Shown: positions 18,346 through 27,098 of the stretch, piece after piece
How the letters are laid out: each line of letters starts with the position of its first letter
Numbering within the stretch: the first letter of the stretch is position 1
Notes under the pieces: model-generated
Told to the model about the DNA's origin: nothing
Databases searched by the model: none
What the model saw: only the letters and a program-made list of their open reading frames with translations
DNA from: Dictyobacter vulcani
Lineage (GTDB): Bacteria; Chloroflexota; Ktedonobacteria; Ktedonobacterales; Ktedonobacteraceae
Assembly: GCF_008974265.1 (NCBI RefSeq)
Contig: NZ_BKZW01000001.1
Location: 2,232,001 to 2,296,000 of the forward strand
Reading direction: 5' to 3'
Length of the DNA: 64,000 nt
Position numbers and translations under genes: made by a program

Positions 18346-19545
18346 CTAATGAATCAAGATAGTTGAAAGATAATAGCCGATTCCAAAGAATAAAGCAAAA
18401 AGAACCAGACCAAATAAAATCACCAGGGGCATATTCACACGTTTAACAGGAACCTCAGGAGCATAAGCCGCCTGACGAGCGGCCGCCAATTTGGCACTCA
18501 TCGAAGCATCAAAGGCAGTTGAAGCATTACTCGCATCTAAAGTCATCATACGCCCATTTGTATCCGAGCGGGCTGCATATTCGCCATCCGCTGAACGCAC
18601 ACCAGATCCTAGTGGCTGGCTTAACAAGCTACCTGAGCGAGCAGGAGCAAACTGTGCCTGCGGCGCCCTTGCCATGGGATCCTCCACCGCTTGATATGCA
18701 GGTGCCAGTTGGCCAGAAATTGGTGGGGGCGGTGGCTCTAACGCCTCAGCCAGCACTTTAAGTTCCGCATGCAGAGCCTCAGGGGTAGCAATATATTGAG
18801 GATGCTGCCGAATAACAGTGCGCGCAACAAGCTCACAGACCTCAGCAGGAGCATTACGCATAAAGCGCAGGCGACCATCAGCCGACGGCTCTACCATGCG
18901 AGCATCGGGAGTACGCCCCGCCAGCAACTGATAGAGCAAGAGTCCTACCGCTCGCGTATCATCCGCGCGGCGACTATCGCTCATCTGGCCTGCCGGCAAA
19001 TCAGGATCGGAAAAAACCGGTCCACCGGTAGCCCCAATAACATTCCAGGCAGAAAAATAGGCCGCATCCCCGGGGAGCGCAAAATTATTAATGCGAACCA
19101 GACCCCGTCGATCACGGATAATTGCAGATGGAGTCAAATCACCATGGGATACCTTACGGACAGGAGTGCTGGCATACATTAAAGCCTGGCAGACCTGAAC
19201 GCCTAAATCAACCACGTGATAAGGGGAGAGTTGCGACTGCAGCAACGTGCCAAAATCATCGCCATCCACATATTCCTGCACAATATATAAAGCATCTGGT
19301 TCCACAATGAGATCATAGATGCCAATAATATTAGGATGTGCAAATTGAGCGGTAGCACGAATCGCAGCGCGATATGCTGGAATGTGCTCGACTGCCGCCG
19401 CTTTTATCGCGACAGTACGTTGCAATACCTGGTCGAACCCCTGATAGACAGCACAGGTTTGCCCCTGCTGTACCAAACGCTGTAGCAGGTAGCGTCGTTG
19501 AATGACCCGGCCTGTTTCCACTGTAAGCCTCTCAAGATTACGCAC
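18346..19545 (-). CDS. Membrane-anchored serine/threonine pseudokinase
   Basis: The 399-residue protein has a PknB-like N-lobe (LVQQGQTCAVYQGF with a damaged glycine loop, then TVAIKAAAVEH keeping the ATP lysine). The C-lobe has HPNIIGIYDLI and YIVQEYVDGDD, but the catalytic loop reads HGDLTPSAI in place of HRDLKPxN. The DFG metal motif is replaced by INNFALPGD. An alanine/proline-rich linker leads to one C-terminal membrane helix (PLVILFGLVLFALFFGIGYY). Loss of the magnesium ligands argues for a binding or scaffolding role and against phosphotransfer. It is monocistronic and converges on the asparaginase gene. Confidence 0.85.
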   Translation of the reverse strand: MRNLERLTVETGRVIQRRYLLQRLVQQGQTCAVYQGFDQVLQRTVAIKAAAVEHIPAYRAAIRATAQFAHPNIIGIYDLIVEPDALYIVQEYVDGDDFGTLLQSQLSPYHVVDLGVQVCQALMYASTPVRKVSHGDLTPSAIIRDRRGLVRINNFALPGDAAYFSAWNVIGATGGPVFSDPDLPAGQMSDSRRADDTRAVGLLLYQLLAGRTPDARMVEPSADGRLRFMRNAPAEVCELVARTVIRQHPQYIATPEALHAELKVLAEALEPPPPPISGQLAPAYQAVEDPMARAPQAQFAPARSGSLLSQPLGSGVRSADGEYAARSDTNGRMMTLDASNASTAFDASMSAKLAAARQAAYAPEVPVKRVNMPLVILFGLVLFALFFGIGYYLSTILIH

Positions 19546-19616
19546 TTATACTTCCTTGCATCCAGATGAGTGCTCAAGCACGAAGCACACCGTCGCCCCT
19601 CTGAATGTCATAAGCA

Positions 19617-20684
19617 TTATAGGTCTTGTAACGCTAATGTAACTGCGCCGACAAGATTAGCCTCCGAACCAAGGCCGCTCTGGACGACTCGTAAAGACTG
19701 CCTTGCCTCAGGAAGACATAATTCCTGAATCCGTTCCCGCAAAGGTGCGATCAACAACTCACCAGCACTGGCACCAGGTCCACCCAAAATAATCATCCCG
19801 GGATTCACCAGATGTACAATGTTAGTCAGCGCAATACCCAGATAGGTAAGTACATCTTGCACCACCCGCTGAGCAATCTGATCGCCTTCCGCAGCTAAAC
19901 AAAAGATTTGCTCAACTGTAATACGTTCAGCGCGACCATCAGTCACCCGTTGGATTGCCGCCTCGGTCTCAGGATATTCTATAGAGAGGCCAATCATGGT
20001 GCGAACAATTGCCTGTGCTGACGCGATCGCTTCTAAATGTCCGTATCCGCCACAGGAGCAAAGTGGTCCATTCTCTTTCACAAAGAAGTGGCCAATTTCA
20101 CCGGCTGTCCCTGTTGTGCCATGATAGACGCGCCCATTCACTGCCAATCCACCACCGATACCGCGCCCCAGGCCAACATATAAAGCCACGCGTTCCTTCT
20201 GAGCGACGCCATGTACGACCTCGCCCAGAGCGGCCGCATTTGCATTATTATCAATAATACACGGCACGCCTAACTTTTCAGCAAAATAATCCTGTAACGG
20301 AAAATTATCCCAGCCATGAGCATGATGGAGCCGCTTCACAATACCAGATTTCGCATCGACCAGACCACCGACCGCCACCCCAACGCGCAAAATCCGGCCA
20401 TTACGTAGTCGATCCTGCTGAGTCACCTCGGCAATCATCGTATCCAGCAGTGCCAGAACAGATTGAGTGTCGGGAACATACTCCAGAGGACGACGAATGC
20501 GATGCAAAATCTTGCCGTTCAGATCTGCGAGCGCCACCGATTGGCGGGCGCCGCTACCACTCATTTCAATGCCAACAACATATCCTTGCGTAGCTAACAA
20601 ATTACCACTGCTCCGTGGCACATTATGTAGACCTGAAGTACCTTCATTCCCCGTGGGTAAATCTGAAGTAGGCTGTGTAGTCAC
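19617..20684 (-). CDS. ROK-family sugar kinase or regulator-like protein
   Basis: The protein has about 355 residues. The actin-like ATPase motifs are GIEMSGSGARQSVALADLNG (phosphate 1, somewhat degenerate), NNANAAALGE (catalytic Asp and Asn region) and LYVGLGRGIGGGLAVNG. The ROK zinc signature HFFVKENGPLCSCGGYGHLE follows. There is no N-terminal helix-turn-helix, so a glucokinase-like enzyme is more likely than a repressor. The frame opens at a TTG, but AAGGGAGAG is placed for the GTG at 20684. It is a single gene on the minus strand. Confidence 0.85.
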   Translation of the reverse strand: MTTQPTSDLPTGNEGTSGLHNVPRSSGNLLATQGYVVGIEMSGSGARQSVALADLNGKILHRIRRPLEYVPDTQSVLALLDTMIAEVTQQDRLRNGRILRVGVAVGGLVDAKSGIVKRLHHAHGWDNFPLQDYFAEKLGVPCIIDNNANAAALGEVVHGVAQKERVALYVGLGRGIGGGLAVNGRVYHGTTGTAGEIGHFFVKENGPLCSCGGYGHLEAIASAQAIVRTMIGLSIEYPETEAAIQRVTDGRAERITVEQIFCLAAEGDQIAQRVVQDVLTYLGIALTNIVHLVNPGMIILGGPGASAGELLIAPLRERIQELCLPEARQSLRVVQSGLGSEANLVGAVTLALQDL

Positions 20685-21175
20685 GGCTCGCTCTCCCTTC
20701 AACTCTGAACCAGAAACGCATGATCAGATAGCTAAATTTGCTGCCATTGAGGCAAAAAACAAGATCATGATCCCATACAAGCTGGCCTATCAAATATCCT
20801 GAGATATCCAGCCGGGGTAGTCAGAATGTAGATGATCCCATACTAAGGATTGAGCATTACTGGGACAACGGGTTTAGTATATCATACAGAATTAGTAACG
20901 CAAAGCTCGCTAGGATGCTAGTCCCAGTTTTTACCAATCCGGGCACCTTTTTACTAAAGCTGAGTATTTACATTCATTGATCCCTGGCGTATAGTTGACG
21001 TTAGAGATAGCAAACCACGCCAATACAACCCGGTTTAGCTCAAATTGATCACTACCGTTATTCCCCATAACCCATTTGAGAGCAGCCATCTCACTAATTA
21101 ACTAAAAAATCATTACATATCCCGGTAAGAAATTCTACACATAACATATCAATGGGGATAGAAAGGGCCAAACTC
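20685..21175. other. Divergent intergenic region before the M29 aminopeptidase
   Basis: The region is 490 bases and AT-rich, with no gene, repeat or strong hairpin noticed. A TTGACG-like box occurs near 20996, but no matching -10 is convincing. Confidence 0.4.
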
Positions 21176-22276
21176 ATGGCAGATCTACGCTTAGAGAAAC
21201 TGGCAAAAGTACTGGTAAACTATTCACTTGCAATCCAACCTGGAGAAACATTCTTATTGAAGGGGCCAGCGGTCGCCGCACCACTGATTAAAGAAATTTA
21301 TCGTGAAGCACTACGTGCCGGTGCCCACGTCACTACCCTTATTTCAATTGAAGGTACAAAAGAGATTTTCTTCAATGAGGCCAATGAAGAGCAGTTACAA
21401 TATGTATCACCCTTCGCCGAATTTCAAATCAATCATTACGATACGCAACTCATGATCATCGCAGACGAAAACACTAAAGCACTCAGTGGCACCGATCCCA
21501 AGAAACAGGCAGCACATAGCGCAGCCCAGGCGGGCATCTCAAAGCGCTTTATGGAACGCTCAGCCAGTAACGAACTCCGTTGGTCGCTCACGCTTTATCC
21601 GACGCAAGCTCATGCCATGGACGCAGGTATGTCACTAAGTGAATACGAAGACTTTGTCTTTAGTGCAGGCTACCTTGATCAGGAAGATCCCGTGGCGGCC
21701 TGGGAAAAAGTCCAGCAAGAACAACAGCGCATTGCAGACTATCTGGATAAACATCATGAAATCCACATCGTTGCCCCTGGAACCGATATTACCTACCATG
21801 TTGGTGGACGCAAATGGATCAGTTGTTCCGGTGACAAAAACTTCCCGGATGGTGAAGTCTTCACGGGTCCGATTGAGGACTCGGCTAATGGCTATGTCAA
21901 CTTCAGCTATCCTGCCGTATACAATGGGAACGAAGTAGAAAATGTACGCCTGGTCTTCAAAGATGGCAAAGTTGTCGAGAGCAGTGCCGATCGTGGTGAA
22001 GATTTCCTCAATGCGATGCTCAATATGGATGCCGGCTCCCGCTACCTTGGCGAGGTAGCATTTGGCCTCAACTATAATGTGAAACGTTTCACCAAGGAGA
22101 TTCTTTTCGACGAAAAGATCGGTGGTACCATGCATATGGCTCTGGGCGCTGGTTTTCCCGAAACAGGCTCGACCAATGATTCTGGACTGCACTGGGACAT
22201 GGTTTGTGATCTGCATGAAGGAAAAGTTTATGCTGATGGTGAGCTGTGTTATGAAAATGGAAAGTTTATTATCTAA
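21176..22276 (+). CDS. M29-family aminopeptidase (AmpS/AmpT-like)
   Basis: The protein has about 366 residues, beginning MADLRLEKLAKVLVNYSL. It shows the M29 features: GDKNFPDGEVFTGPIEDSA with the first metal glutamates, VRLVFKDGKVVESSADRGED, LGEVAFGLNYNV, GGTMHMALGAGFPETGSTN and HWDMVCDLHEGKVYADGEL. These thermophilic-type enzymes use two Co/Zn ions to remove N-terminal residues from peptides. The frame opens eight codons earlier, but AGAAAGGG lies eight bases before ATG 21176. Confidence 0.92.
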   Translation: MADLRLEKLAKVLVNYSLAIQPGETFLLKGPAVAAPLIKEIYREALRAGAHVTTLISIEGTKEIFFNEANEEQLQYVSPFAEFQINHYDTQLMIIADENTKALSGTDPKKQAAHSAAQAGISKRFMERSASNELRWSLTLYPTQAHAMDAGMSLSEYEDFVFSAGYLDQEDPVAAWEKVQQEQQRIADYLDKHHEIHIVAPGTDITYHVGGRKWISCSGDKNFPDGEVFTGPIEDSANGYVNFSYPAVYNGNEVENVRLVFKDGKVVESSADRGEDFLNAMLNMDAGSRYLGEVAFGLNYNVKRFTKEILFDEKIGGTMHMALGAGFPETGSTNDSGLHWDMVCDLHEGKVYADGELCYENGKFII

Positions 22277-22288
22277 CTTCATGCCTAC

Positions 22289-22321
22289 ATGTTGGGAGAC
22301 GGCTGGACCGTCTCCCAACAT
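22289..22321 (+). terminator. Terminator hairpin after the M29 gene
   Basis: A perfect 14-bp stem, ATGTTGGGAGACGG and its complement, has a five-base loop and a weak T tract after it. Confidence 0.75.
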
Positions 22322-22370
22322 CATTTTAAAAAGCTAGCTTGCAGTGTTAGCCAGGCATTGACGAAGAGGT

Positions 22371-23564
22371 TTACGCTATTACGGTTCGATCAAGGATTGC
22401 AGGTGGGAGTTGGGCAGGAAACTCTGGCAGCCAGTTATGTAACTGTGCCAGATCATCTTCATCTACATCCACTGCCCCCAGATGGGTATGCGCTAGTTGA
22501 GCGCCTTCCAGGTGTGCACCGTAGAGGTTGGCGCCTGCCAGGAAAGTTCCCGACAGATCAGCCAGTTCTAGATGGGTACCACGTAGATCTGCGCCATATA
22601 AACAGACACGGGCAAGGTTGGCGCCTTCTAGATGAGCTCCACGTAGATCTGCACCTTCCAGGTGGGCAGGATAACGCCCGGTCAGCGACACCAGTTCCAG
22701 ATGTGCGCGAATCAAGGTCGCTCCCTCTAGATGTACACCACCCATATCGCTCCCCGTCAGCGAGGCGCCTGAAAGATCGGCTCCCTGCATGTATGCGCCA
22801 CCAAAATTGGTTTCGGCCGCATATATGGCACTCAAATCGGCATACTCAAAATGCACATAACTAAAATCAGCGTCAGAAACCGTGGCATGGCTGAGATCAG
22901 CTCCCCGTAAGTGGGCACCAATCAGATATGCACCAGTCAGATCAGCCCCACTGAAACATGTCGCATTCATATGGCTACCAATCAGATTGGCTGACTGGAG
23001 CAATGCCTGTTTCAAACTGGCCCCCTCAAGTAGAGCACCACCGATCTCAGCCTGAGCAAGGGATGCACCATTCAAACTGGCACCATTCAGATACGCCCCA
23101 TTCAGAGCAGCGGCCTGTAAAGACGCAGTATCTAAACGGACACCCTCAAGATGAGCTCGGGCCATATCCCGTTCTTCAACACTGGCCGGCAACCAGTCAG
23201 TCCAGGAAAGGCCAAAAGAAACACGAGCCAGCGGCAGATCACACAAATCTACATCCTGCAGCTGTGCCCCGCGCAGATCCAGCCCAACGCGCTCTTTCTG
23301 TGTCACATCCTGCCAATCCACCGGCCCACGTCCATCCTCATGGCTGGACAGCAACCACTCTACATCGGCCCGCGTCAGAGACTGATCACGAAAAGGATAG
23401 GCTCCTAGAGTAATATCGGGTACTACAGTGAGGCGCTCCCGTAAAAATTGCTGACGTTCCTGGCTAATTAAAGGCTCACGGCGCCAGGCTTGTTGCTGCT
23501 CTTGCCAGTACAAGAGCCAATCTAAAGACATATGCGATTCAGGTAAGGTCATACGATATTTCAC
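22371..23564 (-). CDS. Pentapeptide-repeat protein
   Basis: The 397-residue protein consists mainly of A(D/N)LxG-type five-residue repeats from about residue 90 to 375. Examples are AALNGAYLNGASLNGASLAQ and ADLRGAHLEGANLARVCLYG. Such repeats fold into a square right-handed beta-helix. Some family members mimic DNA and protect gyrase, but most have no known partner. A non-repeat N-terminal part (LLYWQEQQQAWRREPLISQE) may be an adaptor. There is no signal peptide. The start is uncertain: a GTG at 23564 has a GGAAG site nearby. Confidence 0.88.
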   Translation of the reverse strand: MKYRMTLPESHMSLDWLLYWQEQQQAWRREPLISQERQQFLRERLTVVPDITLGAYPFRDQSLTRADVEWLLSSHEDGRGPVDWQDVTQKERVGLDLRGAQLQDVDLCDLPLARVSFGLSWTDWLPASVEERDMARAHLEGVRLDTASLQAAALNGAYLNGASLNGASLAQAEIGGALLEGASLKQALLQSANLIGSHMNATCFSGADLTGAYLIGAHLRGADLSHATVSDADFSYVHFEYADLSAIYAAETNFGGAYMQGADLSGASLTGSDMGGVHLEGATLIRAHLELVSLTGRYPAHLEGADLRGAHLEGANLARVCLYGADLRGTHLELADLSGTFLAGANLYGAHLEGAQLAHTHLGAVDVDEDDLAQLHNWLPEFPAQLPPAILDRTVIA

Positions 23565-23600
23565 ACACTTCCACTTATAGGCGTTGAAAGACCAGGTAGA

Positions 23601-24461
23601 TTACAGGCGTTGAAAGACCAGACAGATAAAATCTATCGTGGTAGATAAAGAGTTCAGCGCCTCCATGCGGGCACGAATCTCCTCGGACAAATGCCAGTAA
23701 TTAGGCGTCATCATCACAAGCTGCGCAATCTCGGCCTGCTGTAAAGCCAGCTCATAACTCAATTCACGTGTTTCCAGTAATGTGAAGGAGCCTGAAAACT
23801 GCTCCACCACATGTTGCTGTTTATTTTCCTCAATATTGAGTAAATGTAAAGACTGACGTAACTCCTGTATATGTCTGGGTCCTGGAATAATAATCAATAG
23901 TGGCGCGCCAGGAGCCAGCACACGAGCATATTCAGCTACATTGCGCGGAGCAAATATATTAAGCATGCCAGCAAGAGCCTGATCAGCCAGCGGCAAGGGC
24001 TCATTCAGATTGGCAACCATAAAAAAGGTGTCTGGATAACGCTTCGCCGCCATACGAATCGCATCTTTAGAGATATCGATACCCAGCCCATAGACCTGCC
24101 CAAAACGCTGAGCCAGTTGCGCCTGCAGATTACCCAGATAGTAGCCCTCGCCACAACCAGCATCCAGTAGACGGACAGGACCCTCCTGAACCGGGGCCAG
24201 GTGAGCCTGCAGCAGTTCATTTAGCAAAGAAGCCAGGGGCTGATAGTATCCTTTATCAAAGAAAGCACGGCGCGCCAGCAGCATCTCTCTGGTATCGCCC
24301 GGCAACTTCTTACGTAGCAGATTAACGTAACCTTCTTTAGCCATATCGAACGCATGCGCCTGCTCGCAACGCCATGTACCCTGCTGAAAAGAGATCGGGA
24401 GGCTACACACAGGGCAGCGCAATATCTCCTCAACAGCCGTAGAAACCATCATATCATCCAC
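23601..24461 (-). CDS. rlmA: 23S rRNA (guanine-N1) methyltransferase, RlmA/RrmA family
   Basis: The protein has 286 residues. The N-terminal zinc finger has the order CPVCSLPISFQ then CEQAHAFD (C-x2-C ... C-x3-H). It is followed by the family signature KEGYVNLLRKKLPGDTREML and ARRAFFDKGYYQPL. The SAM-binding domain shows VRLLDAGCGEGYYLGNLQ, GIDISKDAIRMAAKRYPD and the catalytic-loop equivalent MLNIFAPRNVAEYARVL. RlmA enzymes methylate G745 or G748 of 23S rRNA in the peptide-tunnel hairpin, and some affect macrolide sensitivity. The exact target base here cannot be told from sequence. Confidence 0.88.
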   Translation of the reverse strand: MDDMMVSTAVEEILRCPVCSLPISFQQGTWRCEQAHAFDMAKEGYVNLLRKKLPGDTREMLLARRAFFDKGYYQPLASLLNELLQAHLAPVQEGPVRLLDAGCGEGYYLGNLQAQLAQRFGQVYGLGIDISKDAIRMAAKRYPDTFFMVANLNEPLPLADQALAGMLNIFAPRNVAEYARVLAPGAPLLIIIPGPRHIQELRQSLHLLNIEENKQQHVVEQFSGSFTLLETRELSYELALQQAEIAQLVMMTPNYWHLSEEIRARMEALNSLSTTIDFICLVFQRL

Positions 24462-24660
24462 TCAACTTTTCTTTTCGATCTTATTATCCACATCATATGA
24501 CAAGCAGGCGGATTACTCAAATAGTCATATTTATATCCACCTGATTAAAGCGTTATGGTAGAATGATAACAGAACACCATTGTGCTCACAATGTGAGTCT
24601 ATACAGTCTATATTATTTTTCACAGAACAAAAGAAAAAAGCGTAACGAGGATAAAAAAGC

Positions 24661-25920
24661 ATGGAATACGCGGTGCTCGGTGGCGGTGCTCTTGGACTGA
24701 TGGCAGCATATCGCTTAACGCAGGCTGGTCATTCGGTAATGGTCTTTGAGCGAGAAGCAATGGCTGGTGGTCTGGCGTCAGGATTTCAAGTCGGGGATAA
24801 CTGGTTAGAGAAATTTTACCATCATATTTTCCGCTCTGACAAAATGGCAATTCGAGTCATAGAAGAGTTAGGCCTGGGGGATCGCCTGGAGTGGCAACAT
24901 CCGCGCACTGTAAGTCTGGTTGGAGGCGAAAACCATCAACTGGATGATCCTATTTCGCTGCTCAAGTTTACCCCGCTAAATATCTATGAGCGTTTACGCG
25001 TAGGTGCCACCCTGGCTTTCCTGAAAGTAGCGAATCCTGAATGGTTAGAAGGAAAGACAGCAGACGATTGGTTACGGCGCTGGATGGGGAAGCGACCCTA
25101 CCAGATGATCTTTGAGACATTGTTTATGGGCAAGTTTGGCAAGCTTTATGATAAGATCGCGCTACCATGGTTCTGGGCGCGTATCCATGATCGGTCGGCA
25201 CAGCTAGGCTATGTACGTGGTGGCTTCCAGCTCGTCTATGAGCGCCTGGTAGAGCGCATCACACAGGGAAATGGCAAAGTGCTGCTGAATACCACCGTAG
25301 AGGCGGTAGAGCAAGATGGCGAAGGCTGGAACGTCAAAACCGATCAAGGGAGTTGGAAATTCGATCGCGTTATCTCTACCCTGCCAACCCGACTCAGTTG
25401 CAAACTTATTCCTGCCCTGCCTGCAGACTATCGCCAGAAGTACGACTGGGGCCAGGCCTATGGTGCCCACTGTCTGATCCTGGCCCTGGACCGTAAACTC
25501 ACCGATAGTTATTGGATTAACCTGTGTGATCATGGTTATCCATTTACCGGTATTTTTGAGCATACCAACTTCAGGGACCCAAAAGAATATGGTGGACGGC
25601 ACCTGGTCTATCTCGGCAATTATCGGCCAATGGATGATCCCCTCTTCAAGCAGAGTAAAGAAGAGCTGATAAAAGAATTCACGCCGGCTATCCAGAAACT
25701 GGCTCCCGACTTTAGTCAGGACTGGATACAGGAGAGTTGGATCTTTTCGGCGCCCTATGCGCAGCCAATCGTTACTACTGACTATAGACAGCATATTCCT
25801 ACGCTGGAACCACCGCTGCCCAATCTATGGATTGCCAATATGTTTCAGATTTATCCCCATGACCGTGGACAAAATTATTCGCTGGAACTTGCGGATAAAC
25901 TCGTACAGCAGATCCTTTAG
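24661..25920 (+). CDS. FAD-dependent NAD(P)-binding oxidoreductase (amine-oxidase fold)
   Basis: The protein has 419 residues. A dinucleotide-binding loop at the very N-terminus (AVLGGGALGLMAAYRLTQAG) is followed by the acidic strand end VMVFEREAMAGGLASGF. A second FAD motif is near the C-terminus (PNLWIANMFQIYPHDRGQNY). The layout resembles protoporphyrinogen oxidase, HpnE and UDP-galactopyranose mutase relatives. The substrate is unknown. GAGGAT precedes the ATG. The stop is immediately followed by a two-hairpin repeat that probably acts as its terminator. Confidence 0.85.
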   Translation: MEYAVLGGGALGLMAAYRLTQAGHSVMVFEREAMAGGLASGFQVGDNWLEKFYHHIFRSDKMAIRVIEELGLGDRLEWQHPRTVSLVGGENHQLDDPISLLKFTPLNIYERLRVGATLAFLKVANPEWLEGKTADDWLRRWMGKRPYQMIFETLFMGKFGKLYDKIALPWFWARIHDRSAQLGYVRGGFQLVYERLVERITQGNGKVLLNTTVEAVEQDGEGWNVKTDQGSWKFDRVISTLPTRLSCKLIPALPADYRQKYDWGQAYGAHCLILALDRKLTDSYWINLCDHGYPFTGIFEHTNFRDPKEYGGRHLVYLGNYRPMDDPLFKQSKEELIKEFTPAIQKLAPDFSQDWIQESWIFSAPYAQPIVTTDYRQHIPTLEPPLPNLWIANMFQIYPHDRGQNYSLELADKLVQQIL

Positions 25921-25923
25921 TCT

Positions 25924-26010
25924 CGCCACACGCGGGCACTAAAGTGCCCATATTTCTTTTATGAGGTGGTGAAAATATTGCGCGATGCGCAATATTTTCA
26001 CCACCTCATA
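25924..26010. repeat. Two-hairpin dispersed repeat, copy 3
   Basis: The GGGCACTAAAGTGCCC hairpin (25934-25949) and the linker TATTTCTTTT are followed by a 51-bp palindrome (25960-26010). Its centre is ATTGCGC-GAT-GCGCAAT and its arms read ATGAGGTGGTGAAAAT. It begins directly behind the stop codon of the oxidoreductase. Its right arm has been amplified into the tandem array that follows. Confidence 0.8.
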
Positions 26011-26239
26011 ATTTTAGAGCACCACCTCATAATTTTTCAGAGCACCGCCTCATAATTTTAGAGCACCACCTCATAATTTTTCAGAGCACCGCCTCATAAT
26101 TTTAGAGCACCACCTCATAATTTTTCAGAGCACCACCTCATAATTTTTCAGAGCACCACCTCATAATTTTAGAGCACCACCTCATAATTTTAGAGCACCA
26201 CCTCATAATTTTTCAGAGCACCACCTCATAATTTTAGAG
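25999..26239. repeat. Tandem array of eleven 21/23-base units
   Basis: Eleven head-to-tail units of CACCACCTCATAATTTTAGAG occur, in a 21-base form or a 23-base form with an added TC. A few have CACCGCC. The lengths sum to 241 bases and end exactly at 26239. The unit equals the right end of the palindrome at 25960-26010, so the array grew from it. Confidence 0.9.
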
Positions 26240-26348
26240 CGCCGCAGGCATTAAATTACAGAGAACCGAAGGCGCGAAAAGTGAGAGTGATTTTTGGTCA
26301 TTCTCGAAGCAGGGTAAAAAAAATATGCTGTTTTTCGAAAAGCTCGCT

Positions 26349-26453
26349 GAAAAGCCCAGGGCTTTCCAATTCTTGTTGCAAGCTGGGATGCAAGGGGCGG
26401 CCAGCCCCTTGCATCCCAGCTTGCAACAAGAATTGGAAAGCCCTGGAAAAGCC
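26349..26453. mobile_element. MITE-like 89-bp palindrome with 8-bp target duplication
   Basis: GAAAAGCC occurs at 26349-26356 and again at 26446-26453. Between and just overlapping these, 26356-26446 is a perfect inverted repeat. Its 43-bp arms start CCAGGGCTTTCCAATTCTTG and surround a five-base centre (GGCCA). A short palindrome flanked by an 8-bp direct repeat is what insertion of a non-autonomous transposon leaves. No transposase with these ends lies in the window. Confidence 0.75.
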
Positions 26454-26463
26454 TGCTTAAGGC

Positions 26464-26493
26464 TTGTCAAAGCTTTGTGGGATGTGTTATAAT
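26464..26493 (+). promoter_or_regulatory. Promoter of tRNA-Pro
   Basis: TTGTCA at 26464 and a perfect TATAAT at 26488 are separated by 18 bases. The tRNA starts about 107 bases downstream of the expected transcription start. Confidence 0.75.
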
Positions 26494-26606
26494 ATCCGTG
26501 AGCAGAGTAAAAGCTCATGGTCGTTATAGCCAGCAATGTGCTATTTGTCAACTATGAACGAACTCAGCTCACGGATAAGTTCGGCAATCTATTGCATGAA
26601 TGTCAC

Positions 26607-26683
26607 CGGGGTGTAGCGCAGTCGGCTAGCGCGCAGCGTTCGGGACGCTGAGGTCGGAGGTTCAAGTCCTCTCACCCCGACCA
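26607..26683 (+). tRNA. tRNA-Pro (anticodon CGG)
   Basis: The tRNA is 77 bases long. The acceptor stem CGGGGTG/CACCCCG is perfect. The D arm contains GCGCAGTCGGCTAGCGC. The anticodon stem CAGCG/CGCTG encloses TTCGGGA, giving CGG. The T arm is GGAGG-TTCAAGT-CCTCT. A discriminator A and an encoded CCA close the gene. Confidence 0.95.
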
Positions 26684-26685
26684 GG

Positions 26686-26782
26686 ATGACACATACTTCT
26701 CCCTTTGCAGGGAGTCAGGAGCATCACAATCCAATAGGATCGTTAGTGCATACAGACAGAAGTATGTGTCATAATTTTTTTT
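26686..26782 (+). terminator. Long stem-loop terminator after tRNA-Pro
   Basis: Perfect 15-bp arms, ATGACACATACTTCT (26686-26700) and its complement (26758-26772), are followed by AATTTTTTTT. The 57-base loop is unusually long and contains a small CCCTTTGCAGGG hairpin. Confidence 0.75.
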
Positions 26783-27098
26783 CCAGGCACAAAGGAGATC
26801 ATAGAATGCAGGGATATCAGATATACACCACAGCCAGCATAAGCGGCTGTTATCTGGTAAGTCTGCGTACCATCGTAAGTACCGAAAGTACCCAACCGGT
26901 GGTGGGCAGGAGAGTTCCTGCTGTGCCTGTTTCTCCTGGACATGCAATGCATTCCCACCTTTATCCACCAAGTCGTTGCAGGCGGCGTTAGAAGCTGAAG
27001 GACTGACTTTTCGATTCGAATCCATCCTCTCTCAGCCTTCTCCTCGCTGTCTGTGTGTGTCATTCATCGACTCTGACAGAGAGGAAGGAAAGCCATTC
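26783..27098. other. Leader region of the HNH gene
   Basis: The stretch is about 315 bases without a gene. It contains a small hairpin (GCAGGAGAGTTCCTGC, about 26905) and GTAAGTACCGAAAGTAC. It may be a structured leader, but I could not match a riboswitch class. Confidence 0.35.

Noticed and set aside
21635..22324. 229-codon minus-strand frame opposite the M29 aminopeptidase
   Set aside because: It overlaps a certain gene on the other strand and has no family features.
22371..23413. Long plus-strand frames opposite the pentapeptide protein
   Set aside because: They mirror the five-residue repeat periodicity of the real gene and lack start signals.
25204..25794. 196-codon minus-strand frame opposite the FAD oxidoreductase
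   Set aside because: Antisense shadow of a well-supported gene.
25999..26239. CRISPR-like array
   Set aside because: Units follow directly on each other with no unique spacers, and no cas genes are present.
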